From the NCBI GenBank assembly GCA_015548865.1, contig JADMXW010000025.1:22019-86018 (forward strand): a stretch of 64,000 bases of DNA, written 5' to 3'. Under the pieces are notes generated by a model. That model was not told the DNA's origin and made no database searches. It saw only the letters and a list, made by a program, of their open reading frames with translations. Each line of letters begins with the position of its first letter. Within the stretch, counting starts at the first letter, position 1. Of the stretch, positions 41,502 through 49,672 are shown piece by piece. A program made the position numbers and the translations under genes. This DNA comes from Serratia marcescens (GTDB lineage: Bacteria > Pseudomonadota > Gammaproteobacteria > Enterobacterales > Enterobacteriaceae).

Positions 41502-42791
41502 GTGATTGGAGGTAAGTGTATGTCCCAGAATAATCTGGCTGCGGCGTTGCCGCCCGCCAATGAAAGAGAAGGAAGCCCGCTGCTGAAACAGCAGCTTAAA
41601 ACGGCTGAGGCGCTGTATAAAAAACGTTCGATGCTGTTGATTGCGCCGCTGTTCCTTTTTTTGGTCGTTAGCTTTCTCTTTCCGATTTTTTCGATTCTGG
41701 GGAAAAGTATCTCGAATCCAGAACTGCGGGAAGCTATGCCGATGACCATTGCCGCGTTGCGGCAATGGTCTGGCAACGAATTGCCTAATGATGCGGCGTT
41801 TAATGCCGTGGCAGCAGATTTACGTCAGGCGCGTAGCGCCGGGCAAGTTGCCATGATAACCAAACGTCTTGGCTATGAAGGCGCTGATTATCGCACACTG
41901 ATTAACCGTACCTTGCGCCAGTTGCCTGCGCCCGACAGCGGTAACGTGCGTGAGCAACTGATTCAAACCCAGCCGATGTGGGGGGAGTTGTCTACCTGGC
42001 GCACGCTGGATCGCGCCTCACGTCCCTTCACCAGTTACTACCTGCTGGCGGTGTTCGACCATCGCGTCGATCCGGCATCGGGAAACATTGTCGCCCAACC
42101 ACCGGAACAATCGCTCTATGTCGATGTGCTGCTGCGCACGCTGCTGATGGCCGGTGTTGTGACGCTCCTGTGTGTCGGATTGGGTTATCCACTGGCGTAT
42201 TGGTTGGCAAAACAACCTACCAACCGCGCGAACCTATTGATGATTCTGGTACTGCTGCCGTTTTGGACCTCACTGATTGTGCGCACTGCGAGTTGGATTG
42301 TGCTGCTGCAATCGGGTGGGTTGATTAACCGCGCCTTGCTCGGTATCGGTATCATTAATGAGCCGTTGGTGATGGTGTTCAACCGCGTCGGTGTTTATAT
42401 CTCGATGACACACATCCTGTTGCCGTTTTTGATTCTGCCGTTGTACGCGGTAATGAAGGGGATTTCCCCCAGTTACATGCGCGCGGCCATTTCCCTGGGA
42501 GCACACCCGTTTGAGGCTTTCTGGCGTGTGTATGTGCCGCAGACTTACGCCGGTATTACCGCGGGTGCGTTGCTGGTTTTCATGATGGCGATCGGTTACT
42601 ACATCACGCCTGCGTTGTTGGGTGGACCAAGCGATCAGATGTTGAGCTATTTCGTGGCGTTCTTTACTAACACCACCATGAACTGGGGGATGGCGGCAGC
42701 ATTGGGGACACAACTGCTGATTATCGTGACGCTGCTCTACATTGTTTATATTCGCGTGACCCGCACCGACGCAGAAGCGGCGGCGCGTTAA
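41502..42791 (+). CDS. PotB-like ABC permease with long periplasmic insert
   Basis: 429 residues, against about 280 for ordinary PotB. A first membrane helix (about 40-60) is followed by a hydrophilic segment of about 140 residues, probably periplasmic, before the standard BPD_transp_1 domain (about 205-415). The permease EAA motif lies near 325-345 (ISPSYMRAAISLGAHPFEAFWRVYVP). Long first loops of this sort are found in some polyamine-type permeases. Translationally linked to the binding-protein gene with an 18-base gap. Confidence 0.86.
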   Translation: MIGGKCMSQNNLAAALPPANEREGSPLLKQQLKTAEALYKKRSMLLIAPLFLFLVVSFLFPIFSILGKSISNPELREAMPMTIAALRQWSGNELPNDAAFNAVAADLRQARSAGQVAMITKRLGYEGADYRTLINRTLRQLPAPDSGNVREQLIQTQPMWGELSTWRTLDRASRPFTSYYLLAVFDHRVDPASGNIVAQPPEQSLYVDVLLRTLLMAGVVTLLCVGLGYPLAYWLAKQPTNRANLLMILVLLPFWTSLIVRTASWIVLLQSGGLINRALLGIGIINEPLVMVFNRVGVYISMTHILLPFLILPLYAVMKGISPSYMRAAISLGAHPFEAFWRVYVPQTYAGITAGALLVFMMAIGYYITPALLGGPSDQMLSYFVAFFTNTTMNWGMAAALGTQLLIIVTLLYIVYIRVTRTDAEAAAR

Positions 42792-42810
42792 GACACAAGG
42801 GAGAATCCTG

Positions 42811-43635
42811 ATGAGACAACAAGGTGCCGTGGTCCTGCGTTTATGGAAAGGCTTCTTTAATTTTTACGGCGCAGCGATGCTGCTATTTCTGGTGGTGCCT
42901 GTGCTGGTGATCGTCCCGTTGTCGTTTAACGCCGGCTCTTTTCTCAGCTATCCACTTACCGGGTTTTCGCTGCGCTGGTATCAAGAGTTTTTTAGCTCCA
43001 GCGCATGGCTGGGGGCGCTGGGCAACAGCCTGATGATCGCGCCGCTCTCTACGCTGCTGGCGACGGTTCTTGGGGTGCTGGCCTCCATTGGTCTGGTGCG
43101 CGGTGAGTTTCGCGGCAAGGCGCTGGTGATGGCGGTGCTGATTTCCCCCATGATTGCGCCAGTGGTGATTGTGGCGGTGGGGATGTTCTTTTTCTTCGCC
43201 AAGCTCTCACTGCTCAACAGCTATCTGGGATTGGTGTTGGCTCATGCCATGCTGGGTGTACCCTTTGTGGTGATTACAGTGACAGCCGTATTGAAGAATT
43301 ACGATCACAACCTGACTCGCGCGGCTGCCAGCCTGGGTGCGCCGCCGCTGTATGCGTTTCGCAAGGTGACGTTGCCGCTTATCGCCCCTGGTGTATTTTC
43401 CGGCGCGTTGTTTGCTTTCGCTACCTCATTTGATGAGGTTATCGTGACGCTATTTCTTGCCAGCCCGCGCCAGCGCACGCTGCCGCTGCAAATGTTTGCC
43501 GGCATCCGTGAAAATCTCGATCCGACGATCGCGGCCGCGGCCTCCATGATGGTGGGGGCCGCGTTAGTGCTGTTGATTGTGATGGAGGTGCTGCGTCGAC
43601 GTGCTGAGAAACTCAGAGGTGGGCGTCTTGGGTAA
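42811..43635 (+). CDS. PotC-like ABC permease
   Basis: 274 residues, six helices. The EAA motif appears as LTRAAASLGAPPLYAFRKVTLPLIAPG near 170-195. It pairs with the PotB-like protein. No ATPase follows; the likely ATPase is the gene at 34423-35517. Ribosome site GGGAGAAT before the ATG. The operon ends 64 bases before repeat copy G. Confidence 0.88.
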   Translation: MRQQGAVVLRLWKGFFNFYGAAMLLFLVVPVLVIVPLSFNAGSFLSYPLTGFSLRWYQEFFSSSAWLGALGNSLMIAPLSTLLATVLGVLASIGLVRGEFRGKALVMAVLISPMIAPVVIVAVGMFFFFAKLSLLNSYLGLVLAHAMLGVPFVVITVTAVLKNYDHNLTRAAASLGAPPLYAFRKVTLPLIAPGVFSGALFAFATSFDEVIVTLFLASPRQRTLPLQMFAGIRENLDPTIAAAASMMVGAALVLLIVMEVLRRRAEKLRGGRLG

Positions 43636-43698
43636 TAATTCTGTTGCTTCGGTTGGCGGAAGCCTTGTCAACGGTTGCTGACAAATCCACTTACAACT

Positions 43699-43779
43699 GT
43701 CATTCCGTATCGGCGGGAATCTCTTGCAGGTGAATCGCATTGCTCCTGGTAGGGATCCCCGGCTTTCGCCGAGGATGAC
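43699..43779. repeat. Hairpin repeat, copy G
   Basis: Inverted ends GTCATTCCGTATCGGCGGG and the inverse GTCATCCTCGGCGAAAGCC, the same family as copy F at 34278. It lies right after the transporter operon and can fold into a long hairpin. The remaining part of the 373-base gap carries the promoter of the SDR operon. Confidence 0.65.
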
Positions 43780-43978
43780 GGGGAAGAAAGCTGGGGATGA
43801 TGAATGGGTAACGCAGCTTTGTCATTATTTTGAAGCCTCGTTGTCGATTTACCACATTCGCGTGAAGGTATAGTGCTTCAGGTTATGTTCTGAAGCCCAT
43901 ATAAGAGAGCGTTGCCGGGCTGACAGGCACAGTTCTACTGAACAGTACGCTGCTTCAGTTTTTTTTAACGCTGATTTT

Positions 43979-43990
43979 ATGATGCATCAA
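43979..43990. promoter_or_regulatory. Palindromic operator, site 2 of 3
   Basis: ATGATGCATCAA containing the perfect palindrome TGATGCATCA, 19 bases before the SDR start codon. In this position a bound repressor would block transcription or initiation of the SDR-kinase-phospholyase operon. Confidence 0.7.
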
Positions 43991-44008
43991 ATATCTAATG
44001 AGGTGCCT

Positions 44009-44743
44009 ATGTCCGAGCAAAAGACCTTGCTGTTGACCGGTGCAAGTCGAGGGATTGGTCACGCCACGGTGAAGCATTTTCATGCCGCTGGGTGGCGCAT
44101 ATTTACCGCCTCACGGCAGAACTGGGTGGAAGATTGCCCGTGGGTGGAAGGGGTGCTGAACCACATTCATCTCGATCTGGAAGATATTAATAGCGTGCAG
44201 GATACGTTGCCGCTGATTAAAGAGAAACTTGGCGGCAGATTGGATGCGCTGGTCGATAATGCGGGTATCTCACCCAAAGGTGTCGACGGCAGCCGCCTTG
44301 GCGTGCGTCAGACGGATTATGCCACCTGGCTTAGGGTGTTTAATGTCAATCTATTTTCCTGCGCACTGCTGGCAAACGGTTTGTTTGATGAACTTCGCGC
44401 CAGTCAGGGTAGCATTATCAATATCACCTCTATCGCCGGTGCACGCGTGCATCCGTTTGCCGGTAGCGCTTATGCCAGTTCCAAAGCTGCGCTTTCCGCG
44501 CTAACGCGGGAAATGGCAAACGAGTTTGGACCTTACGGTATTCGCGTTAATGCGATTGCGCCGGGTGAAATTGAAACCAGCATCCTGTCACCGGGCACTG
44601 ATGAGATCGTGGCGCGTCAGGTACCGATGCAGCGCTTGGGCAAACCTGAAGAAGTGGCAAGCCTGATTTATTTCTTGTGCAACAGCGGTGCTTCCTATGT
44701 GAATGGCGCCGAAATTCAGGTTAACGGAGGCCAGCATGTGTGA
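44009..44743 (+). CDS. Short-chain dehydrogenase/reductase (SDR)
   Basis: 244 residues. Classical SDR: NAD(P)-binding TGASRGIG near 10-17, NAG at about 85, catalytic Ser in ITSIAG near 138 and YASSK near 151-155, then NAIAPGEIETSIL near 180. It should oxidise or reduce a hydroxyl/keto substrate; the substrate is unknown but the operon points to a hydroxylated amine or its product. The start is MSEQKTL, with GAGG six bases upstream; the frame is open further upstream only through the operator. Overlaps the kinase gene by eight bases. Confidence 0.88.
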   Translation: MSEQKTLLLTGASRGIGHATVKHFHAAGWRIFTASRQNWVEDCPWVEGVLNHIHLDLEDINSVQDTLPLIKEKLGGRLDALVDNAGISPKGVDGSRLGVRQTDYATWLRVFNVNLFSCALLANGLFDELRASQGSIINITSIAGARVHPFAGSAYASSKAALSALTREMANEFGPYGIRVNAIAPGEIETSILSPGTDEIVARQVPMQRLGKPEEVASLIYFLCNSGASYVNGAEIQVNGGQHV

Positions 44744-45794
44744 CGGTCAGGACACTGGCACACTGATGACACAAGCGGTGCCTGAGGTTTCTTGTCAGCA
44801 GGCGCAGGCGTTAGTGTGGCAATATTATGGCCTGCAAGGCGATGTCGCCTTGCTTACCGGCGAGCGGGATAAAAATTTCTGCCTGACGGTGCCTTCTGGG
44901 CGGCGCTATATGCTGAAGGTGATCAATGCCGCCGAATCGGTGGCCGAAAGTCATTACCAGACAGCGCTGTTGCTGCATGTCGCTCAGCAGGCGGCGGCGT
45001 TGCCGGTACCGCGCGTGATACTGACACGCTACCAGCAAGCGGAGCCCGTGGTGGATATTGGCGGTATCGCGTTGCGCATGCGTCTGGTGAGTTTTCTTGA
45101 AGGCACGCCGCTGCACGCGGTTACGCCTTCAACCACGCTCATGGAAAGTTTAGGTAGCACGTTGGCACAGTTGGATGTGGCCTTAAGCCGTTTTTCGCAT
45201 CCGGCGGAAAAACGGCAACTTTTGTGGGACATCAGTCGCGCAGAGCAAATTCGGCCTTACCTTGAGTTTGTGCAAGACGCCGAGCAGCAACGCGCAATTA
45301 CACATATCCTGCAACGTTACGATAGTCATGTCGCGCCGCAATTAAAAACGCTGCGCCAGCAGACCATCCATAACGACATGAACCCGCACAACGTACTGGC
45401 TGATGTGGATGATGCTACGCGCGTGAGTGGCATTATCGATTTTGGTGATGCTCTGTATGCACCGCTGATCAATGACTTAGCGACTGCGCTGGCGTATCAA
45501 GTCCATGAGGGTGACGACCCCTTCGCCTTTATCGTTCCGTTTACCGCGTCTTATCATGCACATTTGCCGTTGACTGAGCAGGAGATCGCGCTCTTGCCCG
45601 ATCTTATCATGACGCGTCTGGCGTTGATCATGACCATCGCGCAGTGGCGCGCTGCACGCTATCCGGAAAATCGCGACTATCTGCTGCGCAACTTGCCACG
45701 CAGTTGGCGCAGCCTGCAACAGATAACCCGTTATTCACACGATCAGTTCTGCCAGCGGATTTGGCAGGGGGTAAAGGAGATAAACAATGTCTGA
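44736..45794 (+). CDS. Hydroxylysine-kinase-like phosphotransferase (APH fold)
   Basis: 352 residues, protein-kinase-like APH family. The Brenner motif IHNDMNPHNVLAD near 215-228 and the metal-binding IDFGD near 238-242 are intact; the lysine of MLKVIN near 60 should bind ATP phosphate. The IHNDxN form of the loop is the one seen in the hydroxylysine kinase branch (AGPHD1/HYKK). It likely phosphorylates a hydroxyl on an amine or amino acid, making the substrate for the next enzyme. GGAGG lies five bases before the ATG. Homoserine- or choline-kinase-like specificity remains possible. Confidence 0.8.
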   Translation: MCDGQDTGTLMTQAVPEVSCQQAQALVWQYYGLQGDVALLTGERDKNFCLTVPSGRRYMLKVINAAESVAESHYQTALLLHVAQQAAALPVPRVILTRYQQAEPVVDIGGIALRMRLVSFLEGTPLHAVTPSTTLMESLGSTLAQLDVALSRFSHPAEKRQLLWDISRAEQIRPYLEFVQDAEQQRAITHILQRYDSHVAPQLKTLRQQTIHNDMNPHNVLADVDDATRVSGIIDFGDALYAPLINDLATALAYQVHEGDDPFAFIVPFTASYHAHLPLTEQEIALLPDLIMTRLALIMTIAQWRAARYPENRDYLLRNLPRSWRSLQQITRYSHDQFCQRIWQGVKEINNV

Positions 45795-47076
45795 AGTGAC
45801 AATGTCACCAAAAGATGATAGCGCTGAGTTGCTTGCGCGTCGCCAGCGTGTATTAGGCCAGGGGTATCGGCTCTTTTATCAGGAGCCGTTGCACCCGGTA
45901 CGCGGCGAGGGCGTGTGGTTGTTTGATGCGCAGGGCAAACGCTATCTGGATGTATACAACAATGTGGCATCTGTAGGGCATTGCCATCCTGCTGTGGTAG
46001 AGGCCATTGCCCGCCAGAGTGCGTTGCTCAATACTCACACTCGCTATTTGCACCATGCGATTGTCGATTTTGCCGAAGACCTATTGAGTGAGTTTCCGGC
46101 GGAGCTGGATAACCTGATGCTGACCTGCACTGGGAGCGAAGCTAACGATTTGGCACTACGAATTGCGAGGCATGTGACCGGCGGTACTGGCGTTATTGTC
46201 ACTCGCTGGGCGTACCACGGTGTCACCAGTGCGTTAGCCGAACTTTCTCCCTCTCTCGGAGACGGTGTGGCGCGGGGCAATCATGTGAAACTGATTGATG
46301 CACCGGACAGTTATCGTCAACCCGGTGCGTTTTTAGCGTCAGTGCAAGCGGCATTGGCAGAGATGCATGCCGACGGGATCCGTCCTGCGGCGCTACTGTT
46401 TGACACCATTTTTTCCAGTGACGGAGTGTTTTCTCCACCCACAGGCGAATTAGCTCAGGTGGTACAGTGGGTACGCGACGCGGGTGGGCTATTTATTGCG
46501 GATGAAGTACAGCCCGGTTTTGGACGCACCGGTGAAGCCATGTGGGGATTTGCGCGTCACCATGTCGTGCCAGATTTAGTCAGTCTGGGAAAACCTATGG
46601 GTAACGGGCATCCCATCGCCGGGTTGGTAGGGAAATCAGCGTTGTTTGCGGCTTTTGGTCGTGATGTGCGCTATTTTAATACCTTTGGGGGTAACCCTGT
46701 CTCGTGCCAGGCGGCGCACGCGGTTCTGCGGGTGATCCGCGAAGAGCAACTGCAACAAAATGCATTGCAGGTCGGGCATTACTTGCGTGAAGGGCTGCAA
46801 GCGTTGGCTCAGCGTCATGAATTGCTGGGCGATGTGCGCGGCAGCGGGCTGTTTGTCGGTGCGGAACTGGTAAGCAGCCGTGAAAGCAAAACGCCAGCAA
46901 GCGCCGAGGCCGTGGCGGTGGTGAACACCATGCGCCAGCGCGGTGTGTTGATCAGCGCCACGGGGCCTGCGGGAAATATTCTAAAGATTCGGCCACCGCT
47001 GGTGTTTGGTAAAGAACATGCCGCACTGTTTCTTGATACGCTGGATGCGGTGCTGACCGAAGTCGCGCAGCGGTAG
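45787..47076 (+). CDS. PLP-dependent phospholyase-like class-III enzyme (ETNPPL/PHYKPL type)
   Basis: 429 residues. Class-III aminotransferase fold with the Asp of FIADEVQPGFGRTG near 240 and the PLP lysine in LGKPMGNGHP near 268. The patterns GKPMGNGHP, YFNTFGGNPVSC and KTPASAEA match human ethanolamine-phosphate and 5-phosphohydroxylysine phospholyases more closely than GabT-like aminotransferases. Those enzymes remove phosphate and ammonia from a beta-phospho-amine, leaving an aldehyde. The pairing with the kinase gene (8-base overlap) supports that reaction. An ordinary transaminase is the main alternative. Confidence 0.82.
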   Translation: MSEVTMSPKDDSAELLARRQRVLGQGYRLFYQEPLHPVRGEGVWLFDAQGKRYLDVYNNVASVGHCHPAVVEAIARQSALLNTHTRYLHHAIVDFAEDLLSEFPAELDNLMLTCTGSEANDLALRIARHVTGGTGVIVTRWAYHGVTSALAELSPSLGDGVARGNHVKLIDAPDSYRQPGAFLASVQAALAEMHADGIRPAALLFDTIFSSDGVFSPPTGELAQVVQWVRDAGGLFIADEVQPGFGRTGEAMWGFARHHVVPDLVSLGKPMGNGHPIAGLVGKSALFAAFGRDVRYFNTFGGNPVSCQAAHAVLRVIREEQLQQNALQVGHYLREGLQALAQRHELLGDVRGSGLFVGAELVSSRESKTPASAEAVAVVNTMRQRGVLISATGPAGNILKIRPPLVFGKEHAALFLDTLDAVLTEVAQR

Positions 47077-47287
47077 TAGCCAGGATTTACTGCGTTCTAT
47101 CTTCTCTCTAACAGGCCATTGCGCTGCCAGTCAGAATAAAGCAATGGCAGCGTAATGCCCAAAACACGCCACAGCACACGGCCTTGCGCCGAGACTAAAC
47201 ACAGCATAATTGGGATCGCTGTGTTTAACCTAGAGGGCCGGTAATGTTAGCTGTGCCAGATTGATACTGTTGTGCTGTGCCAGGGCG

Positions 47288-47971
47288 CTACTCTTCCGAC
47301 AGACTCTCTACAGCGTGTTCAATAAAGGCCAGCATGGTGTCGCTGCCATCAAGAATGTCATGTTGGATGGCATGCTGTGCTGCGCGGCCATCCTGTTGGC
47401 GTAGGGCGGTTAATACCTCTTGATGGTGCTCAATGGCCATTTGATGGGAAAAATGGGCATAAGCCTGGGCAATCAATGGTCCGGTGCGCATCCATAGGCT
47501 ACCAATAAACTGGCTTAACAACGGCATGTTCGACATGTGTGCCAGCATCAGATGAAACTCGCTGTTAAGACGCAGCGCCGCACCCAGATCGTTATCGTCT
47601 ATGGCCTGAAGGTTTTGTGCGATATTCGCTTCCAACTCGGCAAGCGTGTTCGGTGTCATTAGCGCTGCTGCGTGCAGGGCTCCTGTGCCTTCCAGCGATA
47701 CCCTCAAGGTCCGAATCTCAATAAATTGTGCCGTGGTGAGCTGCGGAACACGAATATCACGCGGTGTTTTCAGGATCAACGCCTGCTCTTTGGCGAGCTG
47801 GAGGATGGCATCGCGTACAGGGGTAACACTGGTGCCGACCTGAGCAGCCAGCTCGCGAATACGCAACCGATCGTCCGGTTTTAACCGTCCCATGATCAGT
47901 GCTTCACGTAGCATGGTATAAACACTGGAACCCAGATAACTGTGATTGATTTGTCCGATTGGATAGTTCAC
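47288..47971 (-). CDS. GntR-family regulator, FadR/FCD subfamily
   Basis: 227 residues. A winged HTH (about 12-75; DRLRIRELAAQVGTSVTPVRDAI) and an all-helical FCD ligand domain (about 90-215) with the metal-ligand pattern RLNSEFHLMLAHM (Asp/His type) and HQEVLTAL. It likely represses the neighbouring operon and the transporter operon. The GTG at 47971 is preferred because GGGGTG lies upstream and the longer frame begins inside the operator. It is convergent with the phospholyase gene. Confidence 0.87.
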   Translation of the reverse strand: MNYPIGQINHSYLGSSVYTMLREALIMGRLKPDDRLRIRELAAQVGTSVTPVRDAILQLAKEQALILKTPRDIRVPQLTTAQFIEIRTLRVSLEGTGALHAAALMTPNTLAELEANIAQNLQAIDDNDLGAALRLNSEFHLMLAHMSNMPLLSQFIGSLWMRTGPLIAQAYAHFSHQMAIEHHQEVLTALRQQDGRAAQHAIQHDILDGSDTMLAFIEHAVESLSEE

Positions 47972-48027
47972 GCATTCACCCCAATAAAGAGCGTAATCCT
48001 GTCGCCCTGAAGGGGATATTATACAAT

Positions 48028-48039
48028 ATGATGCATCAT
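48028..48039. promoter_or_regulatory. Palindromic operator, site 3 of 3
   Basis: ATGATGCATCAT, a perfect 12-base palindrome, followed by the extra half-site GTGCATC. It lies 57 bases upstream of the GntR start, consistent with autoregulation. Confidence 0.7.
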
Positions 48040-48197
48040 CGTGCATCCGATCTGCTGTGTAGAAAACAGTTTCCGATGCTATTAAGACGAAAAAAATGCG
48101 TAGCTGCGCAATTTTGTTCTAAACCCTCAGACAATGCGGGGTGACAATGGTGTGAATATCCGGATACTGCTAATAGAGGGTGTATCAGGGGAGCAAT

Positions 48198-48710
48198 ATG
48201 AGCAGAGCAACGCCGCGTGAACAGGCGCAGTACCATCGGCTGGAAGCCTTCGGTGGTTTAGAAATGCTGCAGGCGCGCTATTACCGTCAGCGTTTTTCCC
48301 GCCATGTGCATGACACCTTCTGTATTGGCGTTATTGAAGAGGGTGCCCAGCGTTTTTATCGCTCCGGCGGTGAGCATGTCGCGCCGCAGGGTGACATCAT
48401 TTTGGTCAATGCCGATGATGTGCATACCGGGTGTTCCGCGCGAGAAAACGGTTGGGCTTACCGTGCCATCTATCCGCATCCGGATCTGTTTCGTTCATTG
48501 TCGCACGATCTCCACCACGCTGAGGGAACGGTCCCGTGGTTTCCTGACGCCGTGTTGCACGATCCGGGGTTGGCGCAGCAATTGCAGTTGTTTTTCAAAG
48601 ATACGGCGCAGATTGATGCTGCTGCCAAACCCCGTATTGGCGGCAATTTTGTCCAACGAGTCGCTCGTTTGCTCAAGGTATTGTCGGGCAGCAGCCAGGC
48701 GCGCTTCTGA
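48198..48710 (+). pseudogene. AraC-type regulator, truncated (cupin half only)
   Basis: The first 130 or so codons encode the N-terminal AraC sugar-binding-like cupin: an N-terminal YYRQRFSRHVHDTFCIGVIEEG, then GDIILVNADDVHTGC and YRAIYPHPDLF. The usual C-terminal AraC helix-turn-helix is absent. After about 48600 the frame is only the antisense of the neighbouring regulator and stops at 48708-48710. The start ATG at 48198 has GGGGAG five bases upstream. Without a DNA-binding domain it cannot act as a normal regulator. Confidence 0.8.
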
Positions 48711-49511
48711 CACATAGCGGGCAGGAGAAACACCGGTTTCACGCGTAAAGACGCGCGTAAAGTTACGCGGGCTCATCGCCACTTTTTCTGCCAACGTTTC
48801 AACACAAAGGTCGGCGGTGATGTTTTCACGTATCCACGCCTGTAAATCGCTCATTGGGCCTGAACCGCAGATTTGGCGCAGATTGTAGCGGCTAAACTGT
48901 AACTGACCACCGGGACGATGCAGATACATTACCAAATCCTGCGCAACATCCCGGGCAAGACTAAAGCCGTAATCTTCCTCAACCAGCGCCAGCGTCAGAT
49001 CAAAACCGGAGCTGACGCCACCGGATGTCCAGATTGAACCATCCTGAATATAGAGCGGACCCGCTTCAACCTTCACTTTAGGGAAGGTTGATTGCATGGT
49101 TTCCAGCAGCTTCCAATGTGTAGTGGCGCGCCTGCCATCCAGCAGTCCGCTCTGGGCAAGCAGCATTGCACCGCCGCAAATTGATGCAATACGGCGCGCA
49201 TGCGGGGCTGCAAGGCGCAGCCAATCGACGACGGCGGTGCCTTCCTGCTCATTTTGCCCACGACCGGTGATGAGTATGGTGTCGAGAGGCTCTCGAGGAT
49301 CGAGCTCATGAAGACGATGATCTGCAAGCAGATTTAGCCCTGACTGGCCGTGGATTACCTGATGCGGCTGTGTGGTCGCAATATTGACATGATAACGAGG
49401 ATGTTCTAACCCGTCGGTATGCAGTTGGTTCGCTTGCATCAGGATGTCGGCTATGCCGGCTGACTCAAACAGCATTCCGCCGTCGGGAACGATAATCAGG
49501 ATTTTTTTCAT
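48495..49511 (-). CDS. GlxA-type regulator (DJ-1/PfpI domain + AraC HTH), C-terminus altered
   Basis: 338 residues. A DJ-1/PfpI amidotransferase-like domain (about 1-180; ICGGAMLLAQSGLLDGR with the nucleophile-like Cys) precedes an AraC DNA-binding domain: first HTH LAEKVAMSPRNFTRVFTRE near 235-255, second at about 285-305 (IAANTGFGSSINLRRIFEKQL). The usual last block (GVSP-YR) is missing and is replaced by about 30 residues read through antisense sequence of the truncated AraC gene. The recognition helices are retained, so some function may remain. No GlxA target is apparent. Confidence 0.75.
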   Translation of the reverse strand: MKKILIIVPDGGMLFESAGIADILMQANQLHTDGLEHPRYHVNIATTQPHQVIHGQSGLNLLADHRLHELDPREPLDTILITGRGQNEQEGTAVVDWLRLAAPHARRIASICGGAMLLAQSGLLDGRRATTHWKLLETMQSTFPKVKVEAGPLYIQDGSIWTSGGVSSGFDLTLALVEEDYGFSLARDVAQDLVMYLHRPGGQLQFSRYNLRQICGSGPMSDLQAWIRENITADLCVETLAEKVAMSPRNFTRVFTRETGVSPARYVSEARLAAARQYLEQTSDSLDKIAANTGFGSSINLRRIFEKQLQLLRQPRIVQHGVRKPRDRSLSVVEIVRQ

Positions 49512-49564
49512 GTCTGAAAAGTATACTTTTTACAAAATAAGTCAAGACAGAAGCCTGATGCACT

Positions 49565-49625
49565 AAGCGTATCCCAGTAGACGTCGTTGGCGCCGCCGGT
49601 AAAATAGCCCTAATGGGATAGGCTT
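49565..49625. repeat. MITE-like element, copy E (short form)
   Basis: AAGCGTATCCCAGTAG on the left and the inverse of the right end, AAGCCTATCCCATTAG, match at 14 of 16 positions. The centre (about 30 bases, GC-rich) differs from copy D. It lies between the GlxA-type gene and the GNAT gene. Confidence 0.6.
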
Positions 49626-49672
49626 TTCGTGTGAGATTTCCTTAAATGTATGAATCAGTAAAAGCGAGAGGG

